A stretch of 64,000 bases of DNA, taken from Vagococcus humatus. GTDB lineage: Bacteria > Bacillota > Bacilli > Lactobacillales > Vagococcaceae. The notes beneath the pieces were generated by a model. That model was given only the letters and a program-made list of their open reading frames with translations, searched no databases and was not told the origin of the DNA. Of the stretch, positions 10,689-19,785 are shown one piece after another. Every line of letters begins with the position of its first letter. Positions within the stretch are counted from its first letter, which is position 1. Location: the NCBI RefSeq assembly GCF_003950325.1, contig NZ_PXZH01000007.1, positions 1 through 64,000 of the forward strand, written 5' to 3'. The translations under genes were made by a program, and so were the position numbers.

Positions 10689-11582
10689 TTATTCATCCTC
10701 ATCAAAAGATAACTGAAGTAAATCTAAAATTCTAGTTAAATCATCACTAGAAACATATTCGATTTCAATTTTTCCTTTGCCTTCTTTTTCATGAATAGCT
10801 ACCTGAGTACCAAATTTATCCATTAATCTTTCTTCACTTTCCCGAATATAAATCGGTTTAGGTGCTAGTTTTTTTGATACTTTTTTAGGTTGTTTATGAT
10901 CAAAGGTATTGTACTCCGTTACTAATTTTTCTAATTGTCTTACAGTCAAGTTGTCTTTTACTGCTCGTTTAGCTAGCAAAATAATTTGTTCTGGTTTTTT
11001 TAGACCAAGTAACGTTCTCGCTTGTCCCATTGATAATTGTTCTTCCTGAACCAATTCTTTCACTTCTGTTGGTAAGCTTAGTAAGCGTAAATAGTTAGCA
11101 ATATACGGCCGACTTTTCCCTAATCTTTCTGACAATTCTACTTGAGTTAAATTTAAGTTTTTCATTAGCATGTCATAAGCTTCTGCCTCTTCTAACGGAC
11201 TTAAATCTTCTCGTTGTAAATTCTCTAGTACAGCTACTTGCATCATCGCTTCTTCTTCAAAATCTCTAATAATTGCTGGAATAGTTTCTTTGCCAGCTAA
11301 TTTAGACGCTCTAAAACGACGTTCTCCTGCAATAATTTCATACCCTTTAATTTTAGACTTTCTCACAATAATTGGTTGAAAAACACCAGACTGTTGGATG
11401 GAATGAGCCAGTTCTTTCAGCCCTTTCTCATCGAAAATCTTACGAGGTTGATAAGGATTAGGACGTAAATCTTCTAAAGAAATTTCTAACACTTGCTCCT
11501 TATGTACATCTACATCTTCTAAAGCAGAAAAATCTTGAAATAACGCATCAATCCCTCGACCTAAACCTTTACTGTTACTCAT
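10689..11582 (-). CDS. parB: Chromosome partitioning protein ParB (Spo0J)
   Basis: CTP-dependent DNA clamp that loads at parS and spreads to recruit SMC and stimulate ParA, 297 residues. The N-terminal CTP-binding ParB/Srx domain has GERRFR (86-91). The central helix-turn-helix TQVELSERLGKSRPYIANYL (about 146-165) reads parS, and a C-terminal dimerisation domain follows. Its ATG overlaps the parA stop by eight bases (ATGAGTAA), implying translational coupling. Three perfect parS targets lie in this window (13322, 28974, 29824), so the cognate system is complete here. Confidence 0.97.
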   Translation of the reverse strand: MSNSKGLGRGIDALFQDFSALEDVDVHKEQVLEISLEDLRPNPYQPRKIFDEKGLKELAHSIQQSGVFQPIIVRKSKIKGYEIIAGERRFRASKLAGKETIPAIIRDFEEEAMMQVAVLENLQREDLSPLEEAEAYDMLMKNLNLTQVELSERLGKSRPYIANYLRLLSLPTEVKELVQEEQLSMGQARTLLGLKKPEQIILLAKRAVKDNLTVRQLEKLVTEYNTFDHKQPKKVSKKLAPKPIYIRESEERLMDKFGTQVAIHEKEGKGKIEIEYVSSDDLTRILDLLQLSFDEDE

Positions 11583-12336
11583 TCATCAACACTTCCTTTG
11601 CCAAAGCTAAATAGACTTCTGCACCTCTTGAGCGGGGATCGTAGTCAATAATAGCCATCCCATGACTTGGTGCTTCAGATAACCGAACATTCCGAGGAAT
11701 GATTGTATCATAGACTCTTTCACGAAAGTATTTTCTAACTTCTTCAACAACTTCTGCTCCTAAGTTAGTTCTAGCATCAAACATGGTTAATAAAACACCT
11801 TCTATTTGAAGTTCTGGATTAAAATGCTTTTGAACTAAACGAACAGTATTTAATAACTGACTAAGCCCTTCCAAAGCATAGTACTCACACTGTACTGGTA
11901 TTAAAATAGAGTCACTAGCAGTAAAGGCGTTAATCGTTAAATGTCCTAAAGAAGGAGGACAATCAATTAAAATATAGTCATATTGGTCTTTAATTTCATC
12001 AATAGCGCTTTTTAGGCGAGATTCCCGAGCCATCATAGGAGTTAATTCAATTTCTGCCCCTGCTAACTGAATAGTTGCAGGTACAATATCCAAACCTTCT
12101 CGACTAGTCGGTTTAATCACATTTGCTATAGGATATTCATTCACTAATACGTCATAAATATCTTTTTTAACCTCTGACTTTTTGACTCCAATACCACTAG
12201 TAGCATTTCCTTGTGCATCAGTGTCAATCAATAAGACTTTCTTCCCATTATACGCAAGTGAGGCACCTAGATTCACAGTGGTGGTAGTTTTGCCAACCCC
12301 ACCTTTTTGATTTGCTACTGAAATAATTCGTGCCAT
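11575..12336 (-). CDS. parA: Chromosome partitioning ATPase ParA (Soj)
   Basis: Deviant Walker-type ATPase that works with ParB in origin segregation and influences DnaA in B. subtilis. 253 residues, with KGGVGKTT at 11-18 and LIDTDAQGN and LIDCPPS as downstream motifs. ATG 12336 was chosen because GGAGG stands eight bases before it; the frame continues further upstream without a site. It lies 87 bases after rsmG with no terminator between, so it is probably co-transcribed. Confidence 0.96.
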   Translation of the reverse strand: MARIISVANQKGGVGKTTTTVNLGASLAYNGKKVLLIDTDAQGNATSGIGVKKSEVKKDIYDVLVNEYPIANVIKPTSREGLDIVPATIQLAGAEIELTPMMARESRLKSAIDEIKDQYDYILIDCPPSLGHLTINAFTASDSILIPVQCEYYALEGLSQLLNTVRLVQKHFNPELQIEGVLLTMFDARTNLGAEVVEEVRKYFRERVYDTIIPRNVRLSEAPSHGMAIIDYDPRSRGAEVYLALAKEVLMNE

Positions 12337-12423
12337 GTTATTTCCTCCGATTCTATCTTGCCAATCTTTTTTCAATGGTTTCATTGTAACATAAAAAAAT
12401 TGAATTTTCTTAACTGGTAAGAC

Positions 12424-13143
12424 TTACTTAATAGGTTTTTTATTAGGGGTTCCTGGTTTTCTCGGATATTTATTTGGCGTTTCTTTTTTCTTTTGAATCG
12501 TAATAATGTAGCGAGTATCTTCACTTAAAGGTAAGCTAACTTTTTCTTCTTTAACTACCTTTCCGCCTAATAATTTAATTGCCTTCATCGCTTCCGTTAA
12601 TTCTTCTTCACTTTTAGCTGCTTTCATTGCTAAAAAAGAACCTTGTTTTTTAACTAAAGGCAAACACAATTCTGTTAATACATTTAAACGAGCTACTGCT
12701 CTTGCTGTAACTAAATCAAATTGCTCACGAAATTGTTTGTTTTGACCAAATAATTCTGCTCGGTCATGATACAAAGAAACTCCTTCTAACTCTAGTTCTT
12801 CACATAAATGAGTTAAAAAATTAATGCGTTTATTTAAAGAATCAACAATCGTCACTTGAATATTAGGATAAACAATTTTTAACGGGATACTTGGAAATCC
12901 AGCTCCTGAACCCACATCACATAAAGTGATAGGTTTTTCTGTTAAATCCATAGAATGAGCTACCATTAAAGAATCATAAAAATGTTTTAAATAGACCTCT
13001 TCTTTTTCTGTAATAGCTGTTAAATTCATTTTTTCATTCCATTCAACTAATAATTCATAATAACGTTGAAATTGAGCTAGTTGTTTCTCACTTAAGACTA
13101 TCCCTGCTTGGGCTAGATACTCTTGAAATTCATTTGGATTCAT
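12424..13143 (-). CDS. rsmG: 16S rRNA (guanine527-N7)-methyltransferase RsmG
   Basis: SAM-dependent methylase of G527 in 16S rRNA (GidB), 239 residues. The N-terminal helical region (about 1-60) precedes a Rossmann methyltransferase fold with the SAM motif [15 protein letters not shown]. The basic tail after about 220 ([15 protein letters not shown]) is usual for the family. Start ATG 13143 follows GAGGAGGAG. An upstream ATG at 13167 lies within the palindrome and has no site. First gene of the six-gene leftward unit leading through parAB to ychF. Confidence 0.95.
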   Translation of the reverse strand: MNPNEFQEYLAQAGIVLSEKQLAQFQRYYELLVEWNEKMNLTAITEKEEVYLKHFYDSLMVAHSMDLTEKPITLCDVGSGAGFPSIPLKIVYPNIQVTIVDSLNKRINFLTHLCEELELEGVSLYHDRAELFGQNKQFREQFDLVTARAVARLNVLTELCLPLVKKQGSFLAMKAAKSEEELTEAMKAIKLLGGKVVKEEKVSLPLSEDTRYIITIQKKKETPNKYPRKPGTPNKKPIK

Positions 13144-13158
13144 TTTACTCTCCTCCTC

Positions 13159-13177
13159 GTGAAACAAAATGTTTCAC
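13159..13177. repeat. Everted parS-half palindrome in the rsmG-parAB 5' UTR
   Basis: A perfect 19-base palindrome: GTGAAACA, AAA, TGTTTCAC. The two arms are the two halves of parS (TGTTTCAC and GTGAAACA) in reversed order with a three-base spacer. It lies between the promoter at 13194-13222 and the rsmG ribosome binding site. It could be a ParB-related operator, an RNA hairpin next to the Shine-Dalgarno, or both. No function is proven. Confidence 0.6.
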
Positions 13178-13193
13178 AACTTAACCATTACTA

Positions 13194-13222
13194 ACTCTAA
13201 CTGAAATAGTTAGGAAGTTCAA
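13194..13222 (-). promoter_or_regulatory. Probable promoter of rsmG-parA-parB
   Basis: Minus-strand TTGAAC (13217-13222), 17-base spacer, TAGAGT (13194-13199). It lies just after the mnmG terminator, giving a 5' UTR of about 45 bases that contains the everted palindrome. Confidence 0.6.
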
Positions 13223-13241
13223 TCTTTTTATGACTTATTTA

Positions 13242-13283
13242 AAAGAAAAAAAGTAGGAGATTTCTCACCTACTTTTTTTCTTT
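13242..13283 (-). terminator. Terminator of mnmE-mnmG
   Basis: Perfect 16-base-pair stem AAAGAAAAAAAGTAGG / CCTACTTTTTTTCTTT with a ten-base loop. It lies 75 bases beyond the mnmG stop, with parS in between. Confidence 0.85.
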
Positions 13284-13321
13284 TAATTGACTATAGTACC
13301 GCTTACTTTCATAACTAAAAA

Positions 13322-13337
13322 TGTTTCACGTGAAACA
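13322..13337. promoter_or_regulatory. parS site, left of oriC
   Basis: Exact match to the Firmicutes parS palindrome TGTTTCACGTGAAACA. The symmetry extends to 26 bases (13317-13342) with A and T flanks, so it could also help terminate mnmG transcription. It is 20 bases beyond the mnmG stop codon, about 6 kb left of dnaA, near the parA and parB genes. Confidence 0.95.
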
Positions 13338-13356
13338 TTTTTTAAAAACCACCTAC

Positions 13357-15255
13357 TTATTTAGGCAATTTCGCTATTTTCCCTTGTTCTATATAAACCA
13401 TTAAAATACTAATATCCGAAGGGTTTACACCACTAATCCGACTTGCTTGAGCAATAGTTTCTGGTTCAATTTTAATAAGTTTTTGACGTGCTTCAGTAGC
13501 TAAACCGTTGATAGCATTATAATCAATGTTCTCTGGAATTTTTTTCGCTTCCATTCGTTTTAATTTTCCAACTTTATCTAACGCTTTTTTGATATATCCT
13601 TCATACTTCACTTGAATTTCGACCTGCTCAATCACTGTATGATCTAACTCTTCTTCTGGTTCAGGAATAAAAGTAGCTAAATCTCGGTAACTAATTTCAG
13701 GACGTTTCAAAAAGTCACCTGCTAAAATACCATCTTTTAACTGAGCTGTTTGTTTACTTTCTAAAAAGGCTTGAATAGCTGGCGTTGGTTTTAGTCTAAT
13801 AGAACGTAACCGAGTCATTTCCTCTTCAATTTGTTGCTTTTTATTTAAATAAAGGGCATAGTCCTCATCACTAACTAATCCAATAGCATGTCCTTTTTCA
13901 GTTAAGCGTAAGTCTGCGTTATCATGACGTAAGATTAACCGATATTCTGCTCGAGAAGTTAGTAAACGATAAGGTTCATTTGTTCCTTTAGTTACCAAGT
14001 CATCAATTAATACACCGATGTAGGCATCACTTCTTTTTAAAATAAAAGGTTCTTCTTGCTTCACTTTACGTGCTGCATTAATCCCTGCGATTAATCCTTG
14101 GCAAGCTGCTTCTTCGTAGCCACTTGTTCCATTGGTTTGCCCTGCTGTAAACAAGCCTTCGACTAATTTAGTTTCTAAAGTAGAACGTAATTGATGAGGT
14201 AGCACGACATCATACTCAATAGCGTAACCGCTACGCATAATTTCCGCTTGTTCTAATCCTTCAACTGATTGAACCATTGCATGTTGTACATCTTCAGGCA
14301 GTGAGGTAGATAGTCCTTGAATATACACTTCTTCTGTATAACGTCCTTCTGGTTCTAAAAAGATCTGATGACGAGGTTTATCAGCAAACCGGACGATTTT
14401 ATCTTCAATTGACGGACAATATCTAGCTCCCACGCCTTCAACAATCCCAGTAAACATTGGAGCTCTGTGAAGATTTTTTTGAATAATTTGATGCGTTTTT
14501 TCATTGGTATAAGTTAACCAACAAGGAATTTGATCTTTCAAATACTCACTATCTGGTGTTGTAAAACTAAAATGATTAGGTAAGGTATCACCTGGTTGAA
14601 TTTCTGTCTTTGAATAGTCAATAGTGCTTGATTTGACACGTGGAGGTGTTCCTGTTTTAAACCGGTCCACTTCAAAACCTAAGCGACGTAAACTTTCCCC
14701 TAATTTTATCGATGGTTGAGAATTATTAGGACCAGAAGAATATTTTAATTCACCAATGATAATTTCTCCTTTAAGAGCTGTTCCTGCTGTAATTACTACA
14801 GCTTGACTACGGTAAACAGCTCCAGTAGAAGTCACTACTCCAACTACTTTTCCTTCTTCTACTAGTAAATCATCTACTAATCCTTGACGTAAGGTAAGGT
14901 GCTCTTGTCGTTCAATTGTATGTTTCATGGCTTCAGCATAGGCATTTTTATCTGCTTGAGCACGTAAAGCTCTAACTGCTGGCCCTTTTCCTGTATTTAA
15001 CATTCTCATTTGAATGTAAGTCTTATCAATATTTTTACCCATTTCTCCGCCTAAAGCATCGATTTCTCGGACAACCACTCCTTTAGCTGGTCCTCCAACA
15101 GATGGGTTACATGGCATAAAGGCTACCATGTCTAAATTAATGGTTAAAAGTAGTGTGTTACATCCCATGCGGGCAGAAGCCAAAGCAGCTTCACTTCCAG
15201 CATGTCCTGCTCCAACTACAATAACATCATATTCTCCTCGTTCAAATTGTTCCAT
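13357..15255 (-). CDS. mnmG: tRNA uridine-5-carboxymethylaminomethyl modification enzyme, large subunit
   Basis: FAD-binding subunit (GidA) of the MnmEG complex that installs cmnm5 on U34 of several tRNAs, 632 residues. The N-terminal dinucleotide-binding motif [12 protein letters not shown] is near 13-24. The conserved [11 protein letters not shown] and the [11 protein letters not shown] segment (about 385-400) are present, with a helical C-terminal MnmE-binding domain. ATG 15255 was chosen over ATG 15264 because AAGGAG is eight bases before the former and only three before the latter. It follows mnmE by 12 bases and forms one transcript with it. Confidence 0.97.
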   Translation of the reverse strand: MEQFERGEYDVIVVGAGHAGSEAALASARMGCNTLLLTINLDMVAFMPCNPSVGGPAKGVVVREIDALGGEMGKNIDKTYIQMRMLNTGKGPAVRALRAQADKNAYAEAMKHTIERQEHLTLRQGLVDDLLVEEGKVVGVVTSTGAVYRSQAVVITAGTALKGEIIIGELKYSSGPNNSQPSIKLGESLRRLGFEVDRFKTGTPPRVKSSTIDYSKTEIQPGDTLPNHFSFTTPDSEYLKDQIPCWLTYTNEKTHQIIQKNLHRAPMFTGIVEGVGARYCPSIEDKIVRFADKPRHQIFLEPEGRYTEEVYIQGLSTSLPEDVQHAMVQSVEGLEQAEIMRSGYAIEYDVVLPHQLRSTLETKLVEGLFTAGQTNGTSGYEEAACQGLIAGINAARKVKQEEPFILKRSDAYIGVLIDDLVTKGTNEPYRLLTSRAEYRLILRHDNADLRLTEKGHAIGLVSDEDYALYLNKKQQIEEEMTRLRSIRLKPTPAIQAFLESKQTAQLKDGILAGDFLKRPEISYRDLATFIPEPEEELDHTVIEQVEIQVKYEGYIKKALDKVGKLKRMEAKKIPENIDYNAINGLATEARQKLIKIEPETIAQASRISGVNPSDISILMVYIEQGKIAKLPK

Positions 15256-15267
15256 ACCATCCACTCC

Positions 15268-16662
15268 TTATTTTCCTAAACAAAATTGACTAAATAATTG
15301 GGTAATTAACTCATCTTGTACACTATCTCCCACAATTTCACCTAATAAATCCCAGCATCTAGTCATATCTATTTGAACTAAATCAACTGGCATACCTGCT
15401 TCAATACCAGCTAAAACATCACCTAAAGCTTGTTCAGCTTGTTCTAACAAGCCTATATGACGAGTATTAGAAACATAAGTGGCATCTTTCTCAACTCGGC
15501 CTCCGTCAAAGAACAATGCGGCAATTCGCTCTTCTAGTTGATCCATGCCTTCTTTAGTCTTGGCAGAGCCAGTTAAGATTTCTTCCTCAGTGACATAGCG
15601 AGATAGTGTCGCTAAATCTAGTTGAGGAGCTAAATCACTTTTATTTAACAGAATAACTCGTTTCAAGGTTTTAGTAGCTTCTAATAAATCGATATCTTCT
15701 GCAGTAAGTGCTTCGCTTTGATTTAATACTAATAGAATAAAATCAGCTTCTGCTAACGCCTTTCGGCTACGCTCCACCCCAATTTTTTCAACCACATCAT
15801 CTGTTTCCCGAATACCTGCTGTATCGATTAATTTTAAAGGAACCCCTCTAACATTGACAAACTCTTCAATTACATCCCGAGTAGTTCCAGCAATGTCTGT
15901 TACAATAGCTTTTTCTTCTTTTAGCAAATGATTCAGTAGACTTGATTTCCCCACATTAGGCCGGCCAATAATCGCAGTGGATAAACCATCCCGTAATATT
16001 TTTCCTTGTTTTGCTGTTTGTAATAAACCTTGAATACGGTTTTGAATCATTCTCGCTTTTTCTTCTAAAAGTCGCGTAGTTACTTCTTCCACATCATCAT
16101 ATTCTGGGTAATCAATGTTCACTTCAACTTGGGCTAACGTTTCTAATATTTCTTGACGTAATGAGCGAATAAGTTGCGATAAATCTCCGTCTAACTGCTG
16201 AATAGCTACATCCATCGCTTTATCTGTTTTCGCCCGGATAATATCCATAACTGCTTCAGCTTGGGATAAATCTATTCGACCGTTTAGAAAAGCTCGCTTT
16301 GTAAATTCACCAGGCTCAGCTAATCTAGCCCCTTCTCGTAGCAATAGTTGTAGCACTTGATTAGTGACAACCATCCCACCATGACAATTGATTTCTACGA
16401 CATCTTCTCGGGTAAAAGTCTTAGGTGCTCGCATCACAGAAACCATCACTTCATCCACTAATTTATCTCGTTTAGGATCTTTTATATGACCATAATGAAT
16501 AGTGTGAGAAGAAACTTGGTTTAAATCAATGGTATTAGATTGATAAACTCGACTAGCAATTTTCAGTGCATCATCCCCACTTAATCGTACAATACTAATA
16601 GCCCCTTCACCTGGCGCAGTGGAAATAGCCGCAATGGTATCAAATTCTGAGGTGATATTCAT
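15268..16662 (-). CDS. mnmE: tRNA modification GTPase MnmE
   Basis: GTPase partner of MnmG, 464 residues. The N-terminal formyl-THF-binding domain has NCHGG. The central G domain has [12 protein letters not shown], the IAGTTRD G2 motif, DTAG and NKSD. Helical segments surround the G domain, and the C-terminal FCLGK holds the conserved catalytic-loop cysteine. The 5' UTR is about 165 bases and contains a terminator-like hairpin (16708-16760), so attenuation is possible. Confidence 0.97.
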   Translation of the reverse strand: MNITSEFDTIAAISTAPGEGAISIVRLSGDDALKIASRVYQSNTIDLNQVSSHTIHYGHIKDPKRDKLVDEVMVSVMRAPKTFTREDVVEINCHGGMVVTNQVLQLLLREGARLAEPGEFTKRAFLNGRIDLSQAEAVMDIIRAKTDKAMDVAIQQLDGDLSQLIRSLRQEILETLAQVEVNIDYPEYDDVEEVTTRLLEEKARMIQNRIQGLLQTAKQGKILRDGLSTAIIGRPNVGKSSLLNHLLKEEKAIVTDIAGTTRDVIEEFVNVRGVPLKLIDTAGIRETDDVVEKIGVERSRKALAEADFILLVLNQSEALTAEDIDLLEATKTLKRVILLNKSDLAPQLDLATLSRYVTEEEILTGSAKTKEGMDQLEERIAALFFDGGRVEKDATYVSNTRHIGLLEQAEQALGDVLAGIEAGMPVDLVQIDMTRCWDLLGEIVGDSVQDELITQLFSQFCLGK

Positions 16663-16707
16663 GATTTACTTCCTTTCTTATTTGGATCATCATCTATAGA
16701 CAATAAA

Positions 16708-16760
16708 AAAGTGCCCACTTCACCCTTTAGTCTAAACTAATTGGATGAATTAAGCACTTT
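16708..16760 (-). promoter_or_regulatory. Terminator-like hairpin in the mnmE leader (possible attenuator)
   Basis: On the minus strand AAAGTGC pairs with GCACTTT and runs into TTTTTTATTG. Inside, CATCC pairs with GGGTG and TTAGT with ACTAA. It lies between the mnmE promoter and its start codon, about 45 bases before the ATG, too close for another full promoter. A 12-codon ORF without a good ribosome site (MKNAVKVLNSSN) overlaps its 5' arm. A small ATGTAT/ATACAT hairpin lies upstream. Attenuation is inferred from position only. Confidence 0.55.
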
Positions 16761-16833
16761 GACTGCATTTTTCATTCTTTTTTATAAGTAAATTTAGTCA
16801 CTGTATGTATCTCATACATTAAATTCATTGAAC

Positions 16834-16862
16834 ATTCTACATGATTCTGTCTCAATTTGCAA
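16834..16862 (-). promoter_or_regulatory. mnmE promoter
   Basis: Minus-strand TTGCAA (16857-16862), 17-base spacer, TAGAAT (16834-16839). It lies just downstream of the jag terminator, which is the expected place for a new transcript. Confidence 0.7.
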
Positions 16863-16885
16863 TTTCTTTCTAAAAATGTCTGTAA

Positions 16886-16927
16886 AAAAACTCTTTGACA
16901 ACCGGTTAAGGTTGCCAAAGAGTTTTT
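16886..16927 (-). terminator. Terminator of rnpA-yidC-jag
   Basis: AAAAACTCTTTG (16886-16897) pairs with CAAAGAGTTTTT (16916-16927). Minus-strand transcription ends in the T run. It is 80 bases beyond jag. The gap 16663-17007 holds only this terminator, the mnmE promoter and the mnmE leader. Confidence 0.85.
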
Positions 16928-17007
16928 ATCATCGTATTTTCTACTTTGATAAGAATGATTTCGTACTAAATTCTACGCTATATCTGTTCATAATGTCAAT
17001 ATATTTT

Positions 17008-17799
17008 TTATAATTTGTTTTTAACAGGTTCTACCACAAGATAACGATAAGGTTCGTCCCCTTCAGAATGAGTGGTCACATAATGATCTTCTGATAAGAT
17101 AGCGTGAATTTGCTTTCTTTCAAAAGCTGGCATTGGTTCTAAGAAGACTGGTTGACCAGTTCTTTTCGCTTTATCTGCTGTGTTATTTGCCAAACGTTTC
17201 AAGGTTTCTGCACGTTTTTCTCGGTAATTACCTACATTCACTACAACTGAAAGTTTATTTTTAGCTGCTCGGTGAATAAAGACTTGAGACAAATATTGTA
17301 AAGCATTTAAAATTTTACCATGTTTGCCAATCAACATCCCTGGCTTTTCATTATCTAAATGAAACACTACAGTATCTTTTTCATGTTTGATTCGAACCAT
17401 AGCTGGCGCATTTAATTCTTTCGTAATATTAGTTAGATAAAAAGCTAACTCTTTGATTGCTTCCTCATCTTCCAAGTCTTCTTTAACAGATAAATCAGAG
17501 GCTTCTTCTGAAGTCATTGCTTCAGTTGGAACTTCTTTTGTCTGTTGAACCGTTGCAATAATTTCAGCTGCAGCTTCTTGTCGCTCTTTTAACTCTTCTG
17601 ATGAACGATGACTTTCTTCCGGCTCTTTTTCTACAGGCTTAGGAGTTAATTCAACAACAGCTTGTTTTTTCCCAATCCCTAAAAATCCTTTTTTTCCTTC
17701 TTCAACAATCTTTAGAGTGACTTCTGATTTTGTAAGTCCTAACTCTTTTAATCCCAATTGAATGGCTTCATCAACGGTTGCACCTTCATATGTTGGCAT
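17008..17799 (-). CDS. jag: RNA-binding protein Jag (KhpB/EloR)
   Basis: 263-residue cytoplasmic RNA-binding protein. The N-terminal Jag_N domain (about 1-50: GATVDEAIQLGLKELG, KGFLGIGKK) is followed by an acidic linker (about 52-125). A type II KH domain follows with the loop GKHGKILNALQYL, and a C-terminal R3H domain with RKQIHAIL. In streptococci the homologue EloR acts with KhpA in cell elongation and division. It follows yidC by 29 bases, the usual rnpA-yidC-jag order. Confidence 0.95.
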   Translation of the reverse strand: MPTYEGATVDEAIQLGLKELGLTKSEVTLKIVEEGKKGFLGIGKKQAVVELTPKPVEKEPEESHRSSEELKERQEAAAEIIATVQQTKEVPTEAMTSEEASDLSVKEDLEDEEAIKELAFYLTNITKELNAPAMVRIKHEKDTVVFHLDNEKPGMLIGKHGKILNALQYLSQVFIHRAAKNKLSVVVNVGNYREKRAETLKRLANNTADKAKRTGQPVFLEPMPAFERKQIHAILSEDHYVTTHSEGDEPYRYLVVEPVKNKL

Positions 17800-17828
17800 A
17801 ATAGATACCTCCTATATTTTAATAAGCT

Positions 17829-18665
17829 TTATTTTTTCTGACGTTTTTTCTTAGGACTTTGAGCTTTTCTCAAGGCTTTTTCTAATTCTTTTTGTTTCTT
17901 CACTTCTTCTTCTCTTTCCTGACGAATTTTAAATGGATTATTAATCATCAAGGTTTGAACTACTTGGAAACCATTAGAAATTACCCAGTAAAGTGATAAG
18001 CCACTAGCTAAGTTAACACCCATGAAAAGAATCATTAGTGGCATAAAGATATTCATCATTTTCATTGAAGGGTTACTTTCTAATTGACTCATACTATTTA
18101 GTTTTGTACTCACATAAGTAAGAACAGCAGCTAAAATCGGCAAAATATAATAAGGATCTTTAACCCCTAATTCTAGCCATAAAAACGTTCCTTGGGATAA
18201 ACCTTGTACCCGTGAAATAGCTTGCCATAAAGCCATTAAAATAGGCATTTGAACTAGTAATGGTAAACAACCTGCATAAGGATTTACATCATGTTTATCA
18301 TATAATTTTTGAGTTTCTTCTTGTAATTTTCTTTGTGTGTCTGGATCTTTAGAAGAATACTCTTCTTGCAGCGCCTTAATTTCTGGCTGCAAATCTTGAG
18401 TTTTTCTCATAGCTTTCGTTTGATAATGCATCAAAGGCAATAAAATAACTCTAATAACTAAAGTAAATAAAATAATCCCAATTCCTGCATTACCAAAGGA
18501 CAAGCCTTTAATAGCTCTTGCAAAATTATAAACAATGTACCTATCCCAAATCCCAGTACTACTTGCTGTAATCTCACTTGTTCCGCATCCTGTTAACACT
18601 AATACAACTGCTACTAGCATCATAGACAAGATGACTTTTTTAGACATCCACCGTTTTTTCTTCAC
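17829..18665 (-). CDS. yidC: Membrane protein insertase YidC/OxaA, lipoprotein form
   Basis: Sec-associated and Sec-independent insertase for membrane proteins, 278 residues. The signal peptide ends in the lipobox LTGC (Cys27), as for Gram-positive YidC1 (SpoIIIJ type). Five membrane segments follow, with the conserved hydrophilic-groove Arg in the first (TLVIRVILLP). The tail is very basic (about 240-278), as needed for ribosome contact. GTG 18665 was kept because GAGGG lies about seven bases before it. The gene overlaps the rnpA 3' end by 26 bases. Confidence 0.95.
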   Translation of the reverse strand: MKKKRWMSKKVILSMMLVAVVLVLTGCGTSEITASSTGIWDRYIVYNFARAIKGLSFGNAGIGIILFTLVIRVILLPLMHYQTKAMRKTQDLQPEIKALQEEYSSKDPDTQRKLQEETQKLYDKHDVNPYAGCLPLLVQMPILMALWQAISRVQGLSQGTFLWLELGVKDPYYILPILAAVLTYVSTKLNSMSQLESNPSMKMMNIFMPLMILFMGVNLASGLSLYWVISNGFQVVQTLMINNPFKIRQEREEEVKKQKELEKALRKAQSPKKKRQKK

Positions 18666-19017
18666 TTTCTTTCCCTCGCTTACCTATAACGTTTGCAATT
18701 TGTAATACATGGCGTAAATTTTCTTTTACTTCCAATGTACTTAATTGGACAATATTGGGTCGTGCAATAATGACTAGATCATAAGGTAAGACAATGTCTT
18801 CTTGTAGCTCAAAAACACTTTGTCTGATTTGTCGTTTCACTCTATTACGAGTCACAGCATTACCTATTTTTTTACCAACAGATAAACCTACTCGAAAATG
18901 ATCAGACTCCTCATTTAAACGCACATAGACAATTAAGTGTCGATTAGCAAATGACTGTCTTTTTTGAATGATCTGTTTAAATTCTTTTTCTTTTTTTATA
19001 CGATAGGATTTTTTCAT
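18640..19017 (-). CDS. rnpA: Ribonuclease P protein component
   Basis: Small basic cofactor of the RNase P ribozyme in tRNA 5' maturation, 125 residues. It shows the RNR motif region (GKKIGNAVTRNRVKRQIRQS, about 46-65) and the N-terminal KEKEFKQI. The acidic C-terminal extension (KESEEKTVDV) is read within the yidC overlap. The gene has its own promoter at 19061-19089, after the hairpin that follows rpmH. Confidence 0.96.
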   Translation of the reverse strand: MKKSYRIKKEKEFKQIIQKRQSFANRHLIVYVRLNEESDHFRVGLSVGKKIGNAVTRNRVKRQIRQSVFELQEDIVLPYDLVIIARPNIVQLSTLEVKENLRHVLQIANVIGKRGKESEEKTVDV

Positions 19018-19060
19018 GGAATATTCCTTTCGTTCCTAATCAAATTTTATGCCACACTTC

Positions 19061-19089
19061 TCTATAATAGCATAAATGAATTCAGTAAA
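19061..19089 (-). promoter_or_regulatory. rnpA promoter
   Basis: Minus-strand TTTACT (19084-19089), 17-base spacer, TATAGA (19061-19066). It is placed between the rpmH terminator and the rnpA start. Confidence 0.55.
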
Positions 19090-19135
19090 TCGATAAAAAT
19101 TACGCTAAAATAAGGGCTTACTTCTATTTAGGCAT

Positions 19136-19164
19136 AAAAAAAAACCACTGATGGATGTCAGCGG
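19136..19164 (-). terminator. Terminator after rpmH
   Basis: On the minus strand CCGCTGA pairs with TCAGTGG (one G-U pair) and is followed by nine T residues. It starts directly after the rpmH stop. Some read-through into rnpA is likely, since the two genes are usually co-transcribed. Confidence 0.75.
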
Positions 19165-19165
19165 C

Positions 19166-19300
19166 TTATGAACATAAAACTTTTCTTCCTTTACGACGTC
19201 TACTTGCTAATACGCGACGTCCATTTTTTGTACTCATACGTTTACGGAAACCATGAACTTTATTATGTTTACGTTTATTTGGTTGGTATGTTCTTTTCAT
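19166..19300 (-). CDS. rpmH: 50S ribosomal protein L34
   Basis: 44-residue basic protein. It begins [18 protein letters not shown] and continues with the [21 protein letters not shown] signature of L34. The usual VLSA tail is VLCS here, a harmless difference. It faces dnaA across the origin, the standard Firmicutes arrangement. The ribosome site AGGAGGTGG lies upstream of the ATG. Confidence 0.97.
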   Translation of the reverse strand: MKRTYQPNKRKHNKVHGFRKRMSTKNGRRVLASRRRKGRKVLCS

Positions 19301-19420
19301 TTAAAGCCACCTCCTAGAATTATCCTATTTTTTTATAGTTAGACAGACTCCAATAGTATACGAAACAACCGGAAACCTGTCAACCTTATTGGCTATAAAA
19401 ATAAAAAAAGAATAAAAAAC

Positions 19421-19705
19421 TTATCCACAAAAAATATTTTTTCATCTGAAAAACTATGTGGATAAACTTTTTTTATCAACCAATTAATCACAGGCTTTTA
19501 CCCAGAATATCCACAGATAAACACCTGTGTAAAACTGTGTTAACAATTGTTTATATATTTGTGAATAAACACATAGATATCTTGATATACTTCAATAATA
19601 AATAGTTTATTTTTATGTGTATAACTTTATAAGTTGAAAATTATGCACAACTTAAAACCATCCTGTGTATAACTTGTTATATTCTTGTTTATTTTTTTAT
19701 CCACA
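19421..19705. other. oriC: oriC, upstream DnaA-box cluster
   Basis: The rpmH-dnaA gap carries many DnaA-box matches. Perfect ones are TTATCCACA at 19421 and 19697 and, inverted, TGTGGATAA at 19457. One-mismatch forms are ATATCCACA at 19507, TGTGTATAA at 19616 and 19664, and TTATGCACA at 19641. Weaker ones are near 19526 and 19560. The dnaA promoter must lie within or next to the cluster. TAGAAT at 19743-19748 is a possible -10 with a poor -35, placing DnaA boxes where they could autoregulate dnaA. Confidence 0.92.
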
Positions 19706-19785
19706 AGCTATATTGGAAGTGGAAAACTTTTTAGTTTAGTGCTAGAATGATTGAGACTATAAATTGATAAGGAGGAGTTATACAC

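Noticed and set aside
16828-17013. Plus-strand open frame of 61 codons between mnmE and jag
   Set aside because: It runs through the mnmE promoter and the jag terminator and has no ribosome site.
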